A stretch of DNA of 64,000 nucleotides from assembly GCF_000739615.1 (NCBI RefSeq), contig NZ_BATP01000022.1, positions 62,001-126,000 on the forward strand, given 5' to 3'. Below the pieces are notes generated by a model, which saw only the letters and a program-made list of their open reading frames with translations, was not told where the DNA came from and did not search any database. Positions 9,355-19,115 of the stretch are shown here, in pieces. Made by a program: the position numbers and the translations under genes. The DNA is from Haloferula sp. BvORR071. Lineage in GTDB: Bacteria > Verrucomicrobiota > Verrucomicrobiia > Verrucomicrobiales > Akkermansiaceae. How positions within the stretch are numbered: position 1 is the stretch's first letter; the number at the start of each line of letters is the position of its first letter.

Positions 9355-12300
9355 ATGCCGATCCACTATCGTCAACCCGTCTCCGCTCCGCGGAAGGCGG
9401 TCAGCAACCTGCCCCTCTACATCGGCTTCGCCGCCGGGCTGATCTTCTTCCTCCTCAGCGGCCTCAATACCTACCGCAATACCCAGTCCCTGCGGGAGAA
9501 TGCCCGCCTGGTCGCACGGACCCACGATGTGATCGGCTCGCTTGAGGTCCTGCTTTCCCAGCTAAAGGACGCTGAGACCGGCCAGCGCGGCTACCTCATC
9601 ACGGGCAAGGATGACTATCTCCAACCCTACCACACTGCCCTCTCCGGGATCACGGTAGAGCTCGACCGCACCCGCGACTTCACCAAGGACAGCGCCATCC
9701 AAAAGGACCTGCTCCGCCAAGTGGAGGCCCAGATCGCAGCAAAGCTCAGCGAGATGGATGAAGCGATCAAGCTGCGCCGCGACCGTGGCTTCGAGGCCGC
9801 CCGCGACTTTGTCATGACCGATCGCGGCAAGCAGACCATGGACAGCCTCCGCACCAACCTGGAGTCCATGAAGCGCGAGGAGCGGCGGGTGCGCACCGTG
9901 CGGATCGATGAGATGGACGCCGCCCATCAGGTTGCGCTGACCAGCGGCTTTTTCACCGCGGGATTGGGCATCGTCCTGTCCTTCACCGTCATGTGGCTCA
10001 TGCGTCGCGCCCACGCCCTGCGCCGCCAGCAGGATTGGCTGCAGAGCGGCAAGCTGGAACTCAGCGAGGTGATGTCCGGCGAGAAAGGCCTGGAACCACT
10101 CGGTGAAAGCATCCTCGCCTTCCTCACCCGCTACTTGGACTCTCAAGCTGGTGCCGTCTTCGTCGGCCGAAAGGGCGATTTCAAACGCGTGGCCCTCAGC
10201 GGGGTGCCTCTCGATGGCCGTGTCCCGGAGCGCGTCCAGCCGGGCGAGGGACTGCTTGGTCGCGCCATCACCGACCGATCGTTACAACGCATCGACGAGG
10301 TTCCAGAGGGTTATCTTGTGATGGGTTCGGGACTCGGCAAAGGCATTCCTCGCCACTTGCTCATTCTCCCCGCGCTGACCGATGACTCGGTCAATGCCGT
10401 CGTCGAACTTGGCTTCTTGCAGCCGCCCCATAAGCAGAAGCAGGAGTTCCTCCAACAGATCTCCGAATCCATCGGCGTGGTAGTGAAGTCCGCGCTCTAT
10501 CGCGAGCACCTCCAGGAGCTGCTCGAAGAAACCCAGCAGCAGTCGGAGGAGCTCCAGGCCCAGAGCGAAGAACTCCGCGTCTCGAACGAGGAGCTCGAAG
10601 AACAAGGCCGCGCCCTCCGCGAATCCCAGTCGCGCCTGGAACTCCAACAAACCGAGCTTGAGCAGACCAACGTCCATCTCGAAGAGCAAACCCAGCGCCT
10701 CGAATCCCAGCGTTCCGAACTCATCCGCGCCAAGCAATCGCTGGAGAGCCAGGCCCGCGTCGTCGAGCAGGCCAGCCGCTACAAGTCGGACTTCCTCGCG
10801 AACATGTCGCACGAGCTGCGCACACCGCTGAATTCCTCGCTCATCCTTGCCAAGCTCCTCGCCGACAACCGCCCCGGCAATCTCACCGAGGAGCAGGTGA
10901 AGTATGCCTCCACCATCGAGTCCGCGGGCAATGACCTCCTGGCCCTCATCAATGACGTGCTCGACCTCTCCAAGATCGAAGCCGGCCACATGGAGATCCA
11001 CGCCGAGCCGGTCGGTCTGGCGAAGCTCACCGATGGTCTGCGCGCCATCTTCGAGCCCCTTGCTCGCCAGAAGAAGCTCGAGCTGACCATCGAGCTGGCC
11101 GCAGGCACCCCGGACCGCATCGAGACTGATCCTCAGCGACTCCTCCAGGTGCTTACCAATCTCCTCTCGAATGCGGTGAAGTTCACCGACACTGGCAAGG
11201 TCGCACTGCGCGTCCACCGCGCCGACAACGGACTGGTCGCCTTCGAAGTGGAGGACACCGGCATCGGCATCGATGCCGAGCAGCACCGACGCATCTTTGA
11301 GCCCTTCCATCAGGCGGATGGCACCACCAGCCGCAAGTACGGTGGCACTGGCCTTGGCCTCTCGATCTCGCGGCAATTGGCGTGGCTCTTGGGCGGCGAG
11401 ATCCAGCTCAAGAGCGAACCGGGCCGCGGCAGCACTTTCACCGTCCTGGTCCCGGAAGTTCACACCGGGCCGCAGAAGCACCCCGTGGCGCAACCACTTC
11501 CCGCTCCTCGCGAAACATCGCGCCCAGCCGCCCCCATTCCCACGGCCCGTGTCCCCGATGACCGCGAGCGCCTGACCGGCAATGGCCGCATGATCCTCGT
11601 CGTGGAGGACGATGAGACCTTCGCTGGCATCGTCTTGGACCTCGCGCACGAGATGCACTTCCAGTGCCTTATCGCCACCACTGCGGAGGAAGCCCTTGCC
11701 TTGGCTCAGCAGCACCTACCCAGTGCCGTGGTGCTGGATGTAGGCCTACCGGATAACTCCGGCCTCTACGTGCTGGAGCGCCTGAAGGGCGATGCCCGCA
11801 CCCGCCACATCCCCGTTCACGTCGTCTCCGCCAGCGACTTCACCGAGAAGGCCCTGGCCCTCGGGGCCGTCGGCTACATGCTCAAGCCGGTCAAGCGCGA
11901 GCAACTCGTCGAGGCCTTCGAGAAACTCGAAACCCATTTCACCCAGAAGATGCGCCGCGTCCTCCTCGTCGAGGATGATCCCGTGCAGGTGAGCGCCATG
12001 AAGGACCTCCTCGGCTCCCGCGAGGTCGAGACCGTCTGCGCCGGTTCCGCCGCCGAGTGCCTGGAGCGGCTCAAGACCGATACCTTCGACTGCATGGTGC
12101 TCGACCTCACTCTGCCGGATGCCTCGGGCTTCTCTCTGCTGGAGACTCTCAGCGCGGAGGACTCGTACTCCTTCCCCCCCGTCATCGTTTACACCGGCCG
12201 CGACCTCGGCTCCGGCGAGGAGCAGCGCCTGCGCCGCTATTCGAAATCGATCATCATCAAGGGCGCCAAGTCCCCGGAGCGCCTGCTCGATGAGGTCACC

Positions 12301-12771
12301 CTCTTCCTCCACCAGGTGGTCTCCGACCTGCCGCCGGAGAAGCAGCGCATGATCGAGTCTTCCAACAACCGCGATGCCGCACTGGAAGGCCGCCGCATCC
12401 TCGTCGCGGAGGATGACGTCCGCAACGTCTTCGCCCTCACCAGCCTGCTCGAAGGCCGCGGCGTGAAGCTCAGGATCGCCCGCAATGGTACCGAGGCCCT
12501 CGCCGCCCTCGATGAGGCCACCCGGGACCCCGCCAAGGCCGTCGATCTGGTGCTGATGGACATCATGATGCCGGAAATGGATGGCCTCACCGCCATCCGG
12601 GAGATCCGCACGCGCCCGGAGTGGAAGCGCCTCCCTGTCATCGCCCTGACCGCCAAGGCCATGAAGAACGACCAGGAGGAGTGCTTGGCCGCTGGCGCGA
12701 ACGATTATTTGGCGAAACCCTTGGACGTGGAGAAATTGCTCTCCTTGATACGGGTGTGGATGCCACGCTGA
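9355..12771 (+). CDS. CHASE3-GAF hybrid histidine kinase with three receiver domains
   Basis: 1138 residues from the ATG at 9355; an in-frame TTG 33 bases upstream is less likely. Order: TM1 (about 19-38), periplasmic CHASE3 sensor (about 40-190, with TGQRGYLITG), TM2 (196-216), GAF-like domain (240-380), long Gln/Glu-rich coiled coil (380-470), HisKA with phosphoacceptor H486 (SHELRTP), HATPase (NAVKF, DTGIGID, GGTGLGLS), then three receivers with motifs VVLDVGLPD, VLDLTLPD and LMDIMMPEMDG. No histidine phosphotransfer domain is present, so a separate partner would be needed for relay. It is followed closely by cheR and cheB-like genes and a second hybrid kinase, the layout of a multi-kinase stress-response locus rather than of flagellar chemotaxis, since no chemoreceptor or CheA/CheW is nearby. 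Confidence 0.92.
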   Translation: MPIHYRQPVSAPRKAVSNLPLYIGFAAGLIFFLLSGLNTYRNTQSLRENARLVARTHDVIGSLEVLLSQLKDAETGQRGYLITGKDDYLQPYHTALSGITVELDRTRDFTKDSAIQKDLLRQVEAQIAAKLSEMDEAIKLRRDRGFEAARDFVMTDRGKQTMDSLRTNLESMKREERRVRTVRIDEMDAAHQVALTSGFFTAGLGIVLSFTVMWLMRRAHALRRQQDWLQSGKLELSEVMSGEKGLEPLGESILAFLTRYLDSQAGAVFVGRKGDFKRVALSGVPLDGRVPERVQPGEGLLGRAITDRSLQRIDEVPEGYLVMGSGLGKGIPRHLLILPALTDDSVNAVVELGFLQPPHKQKQEFLQQISESIGVVVKSALYREHLQELLEETQQQSEELQAQSEELRVSNEELEEQGRALRESQSRLELQQTELEQTNVHLEEQTQRLESQRSELIRAKQSLESQARVVEQASRYKSDFLANMSHELRTPLNSSLILAKLLADNRPGNLTEEQVKYASTIESAGNDLLALINDVLDLSKIEAGHMEIHAEPVGLAKLTDGLRAIFEPLARQKKLELTIELAAGTPDRIETDPQRLLQVLTNLLSNAVKFTDTGKVALRVHRADNGLVAFEVEDTGIGIDAEQHRRIFEPFHQADGTTSRKYGGTGLGLSISRQLAWLLGGEIQLKSEPGRGSTFTVLVPEVHTGPQKHPVAQPLPAPRETSRPAAPIPTARVPDDRERLTGNGRMILVVEDDETFAGIVLDLAHEMHFQCLIATTAEEALALAQQHLPSAVVLDVGLPDNSGLYVLERLKGDARTRHIPVHVVSASDFTEKALALGAVGYMLKPVKREQLVEAFEKLETHFTQKMRRVLLVEDDPVQVSAMKDLLGSREVETVCAGSAAECLERLKTDTFDCMVLDLTLPDASGFSLLETLSAEDSYSFPPVIVYTGRDLGSGEEQRLRRYSKSIIIKGAKSPERLLDEVTLFLHQVVSDLPPEKQRMIESSNNRDAALEGRRILVAEDDVRNVFALTSLLEGRGVKLRIARNGTEALAALDEATRDPAKAVDLVLMDIMMPEMDGLTAIREIRTRPEWKRLPVIALTAKAMKNDQEECLAAGANDYLAKPLDVEKLLSLIRVWMPR

Positions 12772-12789
12772 CTCCACGCCTCCCCGTCC

Positions 12790-13626
12790 ATGAAGAGCGA
12801 CGTCGCCATCACTGAAGACCTCGAGCTGCAATTGCTGCTCGACGCCATCTACCGCAAGTACCACTACGACTTCCGGGAATACTCCCCCGCCTCGCTCAAG
12901 CGCCGTCTCACCCAGGCCAGGACGAACTTCGCCTGCGAGAGCCTCTCGCAGCTCCAGCACCGCGTGCTGCATGAGCCGGGCTTCCTCCCGCAACTCCTGC
13001 CCTTCCTCACCGTGCAGGTCAGCGAGATGTTCCGGGATCCCTCTTACTTCCTCTCCCTGCGTCGCCAGGTGATCCCCCACCTGATGACCTATCCCTCGCT
13101 CAAGGTCTGGGTCGCCGGTTGCAGCACCGGTGAGGAACTTTACTCCTTGGCCATCCTCTTCCGCGAAGAAGGCTTGGAAAACCGCACCATCTTCTACGCC
13201 ACCGACATCAATACCGATGCCCTCGCCCGTGCCGAGGCCGGGGTCTACGAACAGGACCGCATCGCCCTCTTCACCGAGAACCACCGTCGCTCCGGCGGCA
13301 AGTCCTCGCTCTCGGACTACTACACCGCCGCCTATGGCCGCGCGGTCTTCGACAAGAGCCTGCGCGCCCGCACCGTTTTCTCGGACCACAGCCTGGTTTC
13401 GGATGCGGTCTTCGCGGAGACCCAGCTCGTTTCCTGCCGCAATGTGCTCATCTACTTCAAGCGCGAGCTGCAGGACCGCGCCATCGGCCTCTTCAGCGAT
13501 TCGCTCGTGCGGAAGGGCTTTCTGGGCCTTGGCTCGAAGGAAAGCCTGCGCTTCTCTTCGCGCGCCAGCGACTTCACCGAGTTCGATCGCGAAGAACGGA
13601 TCTATCAGAAAACCGCCGGCTTATGA
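12790..13626 (+). CDS. CheR-type protein-glutamate methyltransferase
   Basis: 278 residues. An N-terminal helical domain (about 10-80) precedes an S-adenosylmethionine-binding Rossmann domain with GCSTGEE at about 110-116 and the CheR signature SCRNVLIYF. CheR enzymes methylate glutamates on chemoreceptors. No receptor is encoded here, so the target is probably a sensor kinase such as the upstream CHASE3 kinase; this is inference from clustering. The gene starts 18 bp after the kinase stop and overlaps the next gene by 4 bases (ATGA), indicating coupled translation. Confidence 0.9.
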   Translation: MKSDVAITEDLELQLLLDAIYRKYHYDFREYSPASLKRRLTQARTNFACESLSQLQHRVLHEPGFLPQLLPFLTVQVSEMFRDPSYFLSLRRQVIPHLMTYPSLKVWVAGCSTGEELYSLAILFREEGLENRTIFYATDINTDALARAEAGVYEQDRIALFTENHRRSGGKSSLSDYYTAAYGRAVFDKSLRARTVFSDHSLVSDAVFAETQLVSCRNVLIYFKRELQDRAIGLFSDSLVRKGFLGLGSKESLRFSSRASDFTEFDREERIYQKTAGL

Positions 13627-14222
13627 GTGATGAGCCTTCCATCACTCGGGGAAATCAGTCCGCCGTGGTCATCGGCGCCTCGGTCGGTGCCATTGAGGCC
13701 CTCACCGCCATTCTGCCAGCCTTGCCCGCGACCTTCCTCTTGCCGGTCCTGGTCGTCGTGCACATCCCGCCGGACCGCAAGACCATACTCCCCGAGCTCT
13801 TCGCCTCGCGCTGCCATTTGCCGGTGAAAGAGGCCGAGGACAAGGAGCCCATCCGCGCCGGCACCATCTACTTCGCCCCCGCGAACTACCACCTCCTCGT
13901 CGAGCCCGACTTCCTGCTCTCGCTCTCCAACGATGAACCCGTCCTCTACTCCCGTCCGGCCATCGATGTGCTCTTCGAGAGCGCGGCGGATGCCTATGGG
14001 AGCGACTTGACCGGCGTGATCTTGACCGGAGCCAGCGCCGATGGCGCGCAGGGCTTGAAGGCAATCGTCGCGAATGGCGGGTCAGCCATCGTTCAAGATC
14101 CCGCCACCGCCGAGGGCACCGCCATGCCCACCGCCGCCATCGAGTCCTCCCCGGCCGCCCGCATCCTCCCTCCCGACCGGATCGCCGCCGCTCTGTTAGA
14201 AGCTTGTATTTCCGAATCCTGA
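13623..14222 (+). CDS. Stand-alone CheB-type methylesterase (no receiver domain)
   Basis: 199 residues, only the CheB C-terminal catalytic domain. The expected triad is visible: S20 in GASVGAIEAL, H47 in VVHIPP and D141 in GASADGAQG. Classical CheB has an N-terminal receiver that controls the esterase; here it is absent, so activity may be constitutive or governed by a partner. The neighbouring hybrid kinase begins with a receiver domain that could act in trans. It overlaps cheR by 4 bases, and its stop overlaps the next start (TGATG). Confidence 0.9.
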   Translation: MSDEPSITRGNQSAVVIGASVGAIEALTAILPALPATFLLPVLVVVHIPPDRKTILPELFASRCHLPVKEAEDKEPIRAGTIYFAPANYHLLVEPDFLLSLSNDEPVLYSRPAIDVLFESAADAYGSDLTGVILTGASADGAQGLKAIVANGGSAIVQDPATAEGTAMPTAAIESSPAARILPPDRIAAALLEACISES

Positions 14223-15784
14223 TGAAGTCCCCGGTCAAGTTCCTCCTTGTCGACGACCTCGAAGCCAATCTGGTGGCGCTGGAGGGTCTTCTGAAGCGCG
14301 ATGGCCTGGAACTCTTGAAGGCGCGCTCCGGCCCGGAAGCCCTGGAGTTGCTGCTCGTCCATGATGTCGCGCTTGCCTTCCTCGACGTCCAGATGCCGGA
14401 GATGAGCGGCTTCGAGCTCGCGGAGCTCATGCGCAGCACCGAGCGCACCCGCCGCGTGCCGATCGTCTTCCTCACCGCCGGCGTCGTCGATCACGAGCGC
14501 CGCATCCGCGGTTACGAAAGCGGCGCCGTCGACTTCCTGCCGAAGCCGATCGACCCGAACAACCTGCTCAACAAGGCCGCCATCTTCTTCGAGCTCGCCA
14601 AGCAGCGCGAAGACCTGCGCGTCGCGAACGAACAGCTCGCCAAGAGCAACGCCGACCTCGAACGCGCCGACCGCAGCAAGGACGAGTTCCTCGCCATGCT
14701 CGCCCACGAACTGCGCAACCCGCTGGCCCCTCTCCGCAACTCCGCCAAGATCCTGCAAGCCCCCGCCGCCAAGCCCGCCGAACGTGAGCGCGCCCTCGCA
14801 ATGATCGACCGCCAGCTCGGCAACCTCGGCCACATGATCGATGACCTCCTGGACGTCTCGCGCATCACCGAGGGCAAGATCGAGCTTCGCAGCGAGCCGG
14901 TGGAACTCAATACAGTCCTTTTCTCCGCCGCGGAGATCGCCCGCGCTTCCTGCTTTGCTGCCAAGCAGAGCTTCGAACTCATCCTCCCTCCAGAGCCCGT
15001 CTATCTCGAAGCCGATCCCACCCGCTTGGAACAGATCGTCGGCAACCTCCTGGTGAATGCCTGCAAGTACAGCGGTGAAGGCAGCCACATCAGCCTCTCC
15101 GCCGTCGTCGAACAAAACCAGGCCATCATCCGCGTGAAGGACAATGGCATCGGCATCGATCCGGAATTGCTCCCGCGTATCTTCGACCTCTTCGTCCAGG
15201 CCAGCCGCACCATCGACCGCGCCCACGGCGGCCTCGGCATCGGCCTAACCATCGTGAACCGCTTGGTGAATCTCCATGGCGGTACCATCGAGGCCCACAG
15301 CGACGGGCTCGGCCACGGCTCCGAATTCATCATCCGCTTACCGGTCCTGGCAGGCCACATCGAATCCGCACCCACCCATGATGGGGCCGTCTCCGACATT
15401 CCCACCGGAGCCCTCAAGCTCCTGATCGTCGACGACAACCGCGACTCCGCCGAGAGCATGGCCCTGCTCCAGGAACTCAACGGCCACGAAACCCGCGTCG
15501 CCCACAACGGCGAAACCGCCGTCACCATCGCCCTCGACTTCCTGCCCGACGTCGTCCTCCTCGACATCGGCTTGCCCGGTATGGACGGCTTCGAAGTCGC
15601 CCGCCAAATGCGCCAATCCCCCGCCCTACGGCGCAGCTACCTCATCGCGGTCACCGGCTACGGCAGTGAAGGCGACCGCAAACGCGCTTTCGCGGCCGGC
15701 TTCGACGAACACCTCGTCAAACCCGCCAACCTCACCGTCCTGGCGAAGCTACTGGACCAGCGCAAGCAACAGCCCGTCGGCTGA
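14222..15784 (+). CDS. REC-HisKA-HATPase-REC hybrid histidine kinase, soluble
   Basis: 520 residues, no transmembrane segment. N-terminal receiver (about 1-120, phosphoacceptor D55 in FLDVQMPEMSG), a short coiled coil (125-150), HisKA with H162 (AHELRNPLAPL), HATPase (NLLVNACKYS, DNGIGID, GGLGIGLTI) and a C-terminal receiver (about 400-515, VVLLDIGLPGMDG). Start chosen where ATG overlaps the cheB stop, so the two are translationally coupled. It is probably the output or integrator of the four-gene module: input through its own receiver, kinase in the middle, and a second receiver at the end. Confidence 0.9.
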   Translation: MKSPVKFLLVDDLEANLVALEGLLKRDGLELLKARSGPEALELLLVHDVALAFLDVQMPEMSGFELAELMRSTERTRRVPIVFLTAGVVDHERRIRGYESGAVDFLPKPIDPNNLLNKAAIFFELAKQREDLRVANEQLAKSNADLERADRSKDEFLAMLAHELRNPLAPLRNSAKILQAPAAKPAERERALAMIDRQLGNLGHMIDDLLDVSRITEGKIELRSEPVELNTVLFSAAEIARASCFAAKQSFELILPPEPVYLEADPTRLEQIVGNLLVNACKYSGEGSHISLSAVVEQNQAIIRVKDNGIGIDPELLPRIFDLFVQASRTIDRAHGGLGIGLTIVNRLVNLHGGTIEAHSDGLGHGSEFIIRLPVLAGHIESAPTHDGAVSDIPTGALKLLIVDDNRDSAESMALLQELNGHETRVAHNGETAVTIALDFLPDVVLLDIGLPGMDGFEVARQMRQSPALRRSYLIAVTGYGSEGDRKRAFAAGFDEHLVKPANLTVLAKLLDQRKQQPVG

Positions 15785-15792
15785 GGACAGTC

Positions 15793-16746
15793 TCAGTCCT
15801 CCGCCTCTTCCAATTTCTCCCTCCGCCAGGTCGTCGGCGACTGCCCCACGATCTTCGCGAAGCTCCGGTTGAACTGGGACAAGGACTGGTAACCCACCTC
15901 GAAGGCCACTTCCGAAACCCGTCGGTCGGATTTCAGCAGCTCCTTCTTGGCCCGTTCGATCCGGCAGCGGTTCACATAATCCGTCAGCGTCAGCCCCGTC
16001 GCCTCCTTGAATAGGCGGCAGAAGTGCGACTCGCTCAAGCCCGCCTCATGCGCCACAGCGCCCAGCGGCAAGGGGTCATCCAAATGATCGTGGATATAGC
16101 GCCGCGCCTTCGCGATCGCCGCCGGCTCCCGCCCTTCTTCAATGATCGCCAGCGACTCTGCATGACGCCCCAACTGCTCCGCGAAACTCTGCAGCAAGGT
16201 GATCATGCTCGCATATCTCTCCGGCTCGACCGAGCGCGTCTGCAGATAAGCACTGCGCAATCTCTCCGTTGCCTCCTCATCCAGGGTCTTGCGGCCCAAG
16301 CTGCCTAGTACCTCTTCAAACTGTGCATTATCCGGCGTGCGAGAAAACACCTGCCCGGTCTTCAGGAAACCGACGATCGAACTCCCCAGCTTCACCGGTA
16401 CCGCAGAGGCGCTCAGCCCCGCGAAGCAATGGCACGACGACGGACCATTCACCCGCGCCTCCGCAATCAGCTTTCTATTGGTGTCGATGCAGGCATGACA
16501 GGCGCTCTTGCACAAATTCAGCGCCTCGCAGAAGGGGCTGCGGTTCACGGACTGATCATCCAGGCACCAGTCATCCGGGTCCGCGCCCACCAACCGCAAG
16601 GGCAAGCCCGTGGCGGTTCGGAAGGCATCCTGGTAAACCCGGAACAAGTCCGACTGCTTCAGCCGCTCATGCAGCGTGGCCTCGAACTGAGTGCTCGTCT
16701 GCTTCTGGGTGGATTGGGACATCGGATTGGGCTGCATAGCGACCAT
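15793..16746 (-). CDS. PocR-domain AraC-family transcriptional regulator
   Basis: About 317 residues. The N-terminal half resembles the PocR ligand-binding domain, with a Cys-rich patch (CEALNLCKSACHACIDTNR) and a CHCFAG motif that could bind metal or a small ligand. The C-terminal 100 residues are a standard AraC double helix-turn-helix (LGAVAHEAGLSESHFCRLF and VAFEVGYQSLSQFNRSF). Start is uncertain: ATG codons at 16788, 16746, 16737 and 16722 are all in frame, and every one of them overlaps the 3' end of the copper ATPase gene in a different frame. It ends 8 bp from the converging hybrid-kinase stop. Position after the cbb3 assembly genes suggests it is read from the same transcript. Confidence 0.85.
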   Translation of the reverse strand: MVAMQPNPMSQSTQKQTSTQFEATLHERLKQSDLFRVYQDAFRTATGLPLRLVGADPDDWCLDDQSVNRSPFCEALNLCKSACHACIDTNRKLIAEARVNGPSSCHCFAGLSASAVPVKLGSSIVGFLKTGQVFSRTPDNAQFEEVLGSLGRKTLDEEATERLRSAYLQTRSVEPERYASMITLLQSFAEQLGRHAESLAIIEEGREPAAIAKARRYIHDHLDDPLPLGAVAHEAGLSESHFCRLFKEATGLTLTDYVNRCRIERAKKELLKSDRRVSEVAFEVGYQSLSQFNRSFAKIVGQSPTTWRREKLEEAED

Positions 16747-19045
16747 GATCGTGTTTCTTTGGGTTTTCAATCCAACAAGTGCGTGCACCCGTGGCGGCGA
16801 GAAGAATTGATATGACAGAACTCAGGGGCATCAGCACCGCCGCCAGCAGCGGGTTCATCCCCGCACTGGCCGATAGCGCGACTACCGCCAAGTTATAGGC
16901 AAGGGCAAAGGCAAAGGCCCGGCGCACCCCGCGCGCCCTTGCGTCCGCCGCAGCGAAGAGTTCGGTAAGATATCCCATCCCGGAGCCGAGCGCATAGAAG
17001 TCCGCCTTTGACTCCAGCAGGCTTCGGTCGACCACCGGCGTGCCGGTCACAAAGGCCGCGTCGAAGGCGAGCGAATCGTTCGCCCCGTCTCCCAAAAACA
17101 GGGTCGTCCCCGGGCCTTTTTGGCCCACAATCCGTGCCTTTTCCTGCGGTGAAAGCCCGCCTTTGGCATGCTCCGGGGATAGCTTCAGGACCCGCGCCAG
17201 CGCTTCCACCTTCTCCGGGGAGTCCCCCGAAAGGATGTGCAGCGTCAATCCCCGCGCCCGCAAAACATCCAGAGCCTGTGCCACTCCTGGCCGTAGCGAA
17301 TCGGTGAAGCGGAAGCGCGCGATCACATGCTGGCCGTGACGTAGCTCGGTGCCCCCCTCGCCCTTGCCTAGGAACCACTCCCCGTCCTCCGCCGTGTAGC
17401 GCACCCCCGTGCCCGGGATCTCCTCCACCGCCACTGGCCCCAGCGCTTCCAAGAGCCGCTGCCCGCGCAACCCCAGCGCTTCCAATAGGCTGCGCGACAC
17501 CGGATGCAGCGAACCGCTGGTCAGACGAGCCAATGCCAGGGCCGCTGGCGTCTCCAAGGCTGTCACCGTGGAGGGATCCTCCAGCACCGGCCGCTCCAGG
17601 GTCAGGGTCCCGGTCTTGTCGAAAATGATGTGCTTCACCCGCCGCAGCCGCGGCCAGAGGCTGGCATGGCGGGCAAAGGCACCAGCTCGGGCGAGCCGGG
17701 TGGCGGCCCACTCGTCTGCGAGCGGGACTGCCACGCCGAGGGCGCAGGGGCAGGAGACGACGAAGACAGAAATCATAGCCTGGAGGCCAAGATGCCAGTC
17801 GCCGCGCAGCGACCAGACAGCAAAGACAACAAGACCCAAGATCAACACGATCGAGAGGTAGACGCGCAGCAGGCGCAGGAAGAGCGGCGAGCCTCGGTCC
17901 GCATCCTGGCCGGCTACCAGTTGGCGGATCAGTGAGTCTTTCCAAGCCTCGTCTGCGGTTACGGAGACGGCCTCGCGGCCCAGCAGGATCGCTCCGGCGG
18001 GGAGGCGTGCTCCGGGCTGGAGGGTCACGGGATCAGCTTCGCCGTGGATCCACTCCAATGAGACTTCCGCGCGCCCTTCCGCGAGTATGGAGGAGACTGG
18101 TAGTGCGCGGCCCGGCTCCAGTGCGAAGCGGGTGCCGGGCGCAAGTTCTTCCAACAGAACGGGGCCGGTCGGAGTGGCGACGCTTTCCGGCAGTGGCGAG
18201 CGGCGGACGAGGCGCTGGCGGTTGCGCGCCACGGCAGCGGTCTGAACACGGCGGCCCAGCAGCATCAGGAAGGCGAAGGTGGCGACAAAATCGAAGTAGA
18301 GCAGGCGCTCATCGCCCGCGATCCAGCCGTAGATCGAGCCCAGATAGGCGGCGATCAGGCCCAGGGCAATCGGCAGGTCGATGTGCAGGGTCCCTTGGAG
18401 CAGAGCCTTCCAAGCACGGCCCGCGAAGTAGCCACCGCCGACGAGCATGGCCAGGGAGGCGGAGCCGAAAGCGATCAGGCGGAAGAGTCCGGCGAACTCA
18501 AAGTCGGCGGGCATGCCGAGATAGGTCGGCAGCGAGAAGCCCATCGCATTGAGCATGAAGGCACCGCAGAGACCGAGGCGACCGGAGAGCTCCGCCGTGG
18601 AGCGGCTCTCGCCGACCTTGGTGGCAGGGGCTATCACGTAGCCGAACTGAGCCAGATCGCGGGCAAAGGTGGGCAGGTCACAAGCCGAGTCGCGCTGCCA
18701 TTCGAGGTGGAGGCGGCCGTTGGCTGGATTCGCCACCGCACGGACGGCGCCCGGCACGCGCTGGAAGAGCCTCTCGATCAGCCACACACAACCGATGCAG
18801 GAGATGCCTTCGACCGCGCAATCCAGCTCCGCCACCTCCGCAGAGGCGGGAAGCCATGAAAAATCGTGGGTTTCGAAGGGCCGGCTGCGGACCGGTGCGG
18901 TCTGGCTACCGCCTTGCAGGTCATAGAAGCGGTCAAGCCCTTGGCCGCGAATCATTTCCGCCACGAACTCGCAGCCCCTGCAGCAGTAGCGCTCCTCAGC
19001 ATTCCTTGCGGTGAAGCGGGTGCCACAGTGATCGCAGGCGGGCAT
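16667..19045 (-). CDS. ccoI: CcoI-type copper-translocating P-type ATPase
   Basis: 792 residues from the ATG at 19045. N-terminal Cys cluster (CDHCGTRF, CCRGCEF), then a heavy-metal-associated domain with C83-x-x-C86 (SCIGCVWL), eight predicted membrane helices, the Cu-type intramembrane CPC motif (SCPCALGVA), phosphorylation site DKTGTLT and hinge GDGANDS. CcoI (FixI) exports copper to the periplasmic side for the binuclear centre of cbb3 oxidase; its place downstream of ccoG fits. The last 30 or so residues after LLAATGAR look non-native (rich in H, P, D) and are read across the start of the AraC gene, suggesting either a true overlap or a recent change at the 3' end. Confidence 0.9.
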   Translation of the reverse strand: MPACDHCGTRFTARNAEERYCCRGCEFVAEMIRGQGLDRFYDLQGGSQTAPVRSRPFETHDFSWLPASAEVAELDCAVEGISCIGCVWLIERLFQRVPGAVRAVANPANGRLHLEWQRDSACDLPTFARDLAQFGYVIAPATKVGESRSTAELSGRLGLCGAFMLNAMGFSLPTYLGMPADFEFAGLFRLIAFGSASLAMLVGGGYFAGRAWKALLQGTLHIDLPIALGLIAAYLGSIYGWIAGDERLLYFDFVATFAFLMLLGRRVQTAAVARNRQRLVRRSPLPESVATPTGPVLLEELAPGTRFALEPGRALPVSSILAEGRAEVSLEWIHGEADPVTLQPGARLPAGAILLGREAVSVTADEAWKDSLIRQLVAGQDADRGSPLFLRLLRVYLSIVLILGLVVFAVWSLRGDWHLGLQAMISVFVVSCPCALGVAVPLADEWAATRLARAGAFARHASLWPRLRRVKHIIFDKTGTLTLERPVLEDPSTVTALETPAALALARLTSGSLHPVSRSLLEALGLRGQRLLEALGPVAVEEIPGTGVRYTAEDGEWFLGKGEGGTELRHGQHVIARFRFTDSLRPGVAQALDVLRARGLTLHILSGDSPEKVEALARVLKLSPEHAKGGLSPQEKARIVGQKGPGTTLFLGDGANDSLAFDAAFVTGTPVVDRSLLESKADFYALGSGMGYLTELFAAADARARGVRRAFAFALAYNLAVVALSASAGMNPLLAAVLMPLSSVISILLAATGARTCWIENPKKHDHGRYAAQSDVPIHPEADEHSVRGHAA

Positions 19046-19115
19046 TGCGGCAGAACCATGCTCAAATCGCCTGCGGGCGGCCACGCACTACTTGCGGCAA
19101 GCCGCGCATATTCCG

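Noticed and set aside
10282-11715. 477-codon minus-strand ORF opposite the CHASE3 kinase
   Set aside because: Leu/Gly/Glu-rich reverse reading of coiled coil and HATPase; no support.
11746-13389. 547-codon minus-strand ORF across the hybrid kinase and cheR
   Set aside because: Opposes two recognised genes and has no domain; composition follows reverse codons.
13702-14475. Arg/Ser-rich minus-strand ORF across cheB and the second kinase
   Set aside because: Antisense to two clear genes; strongly biased composition.
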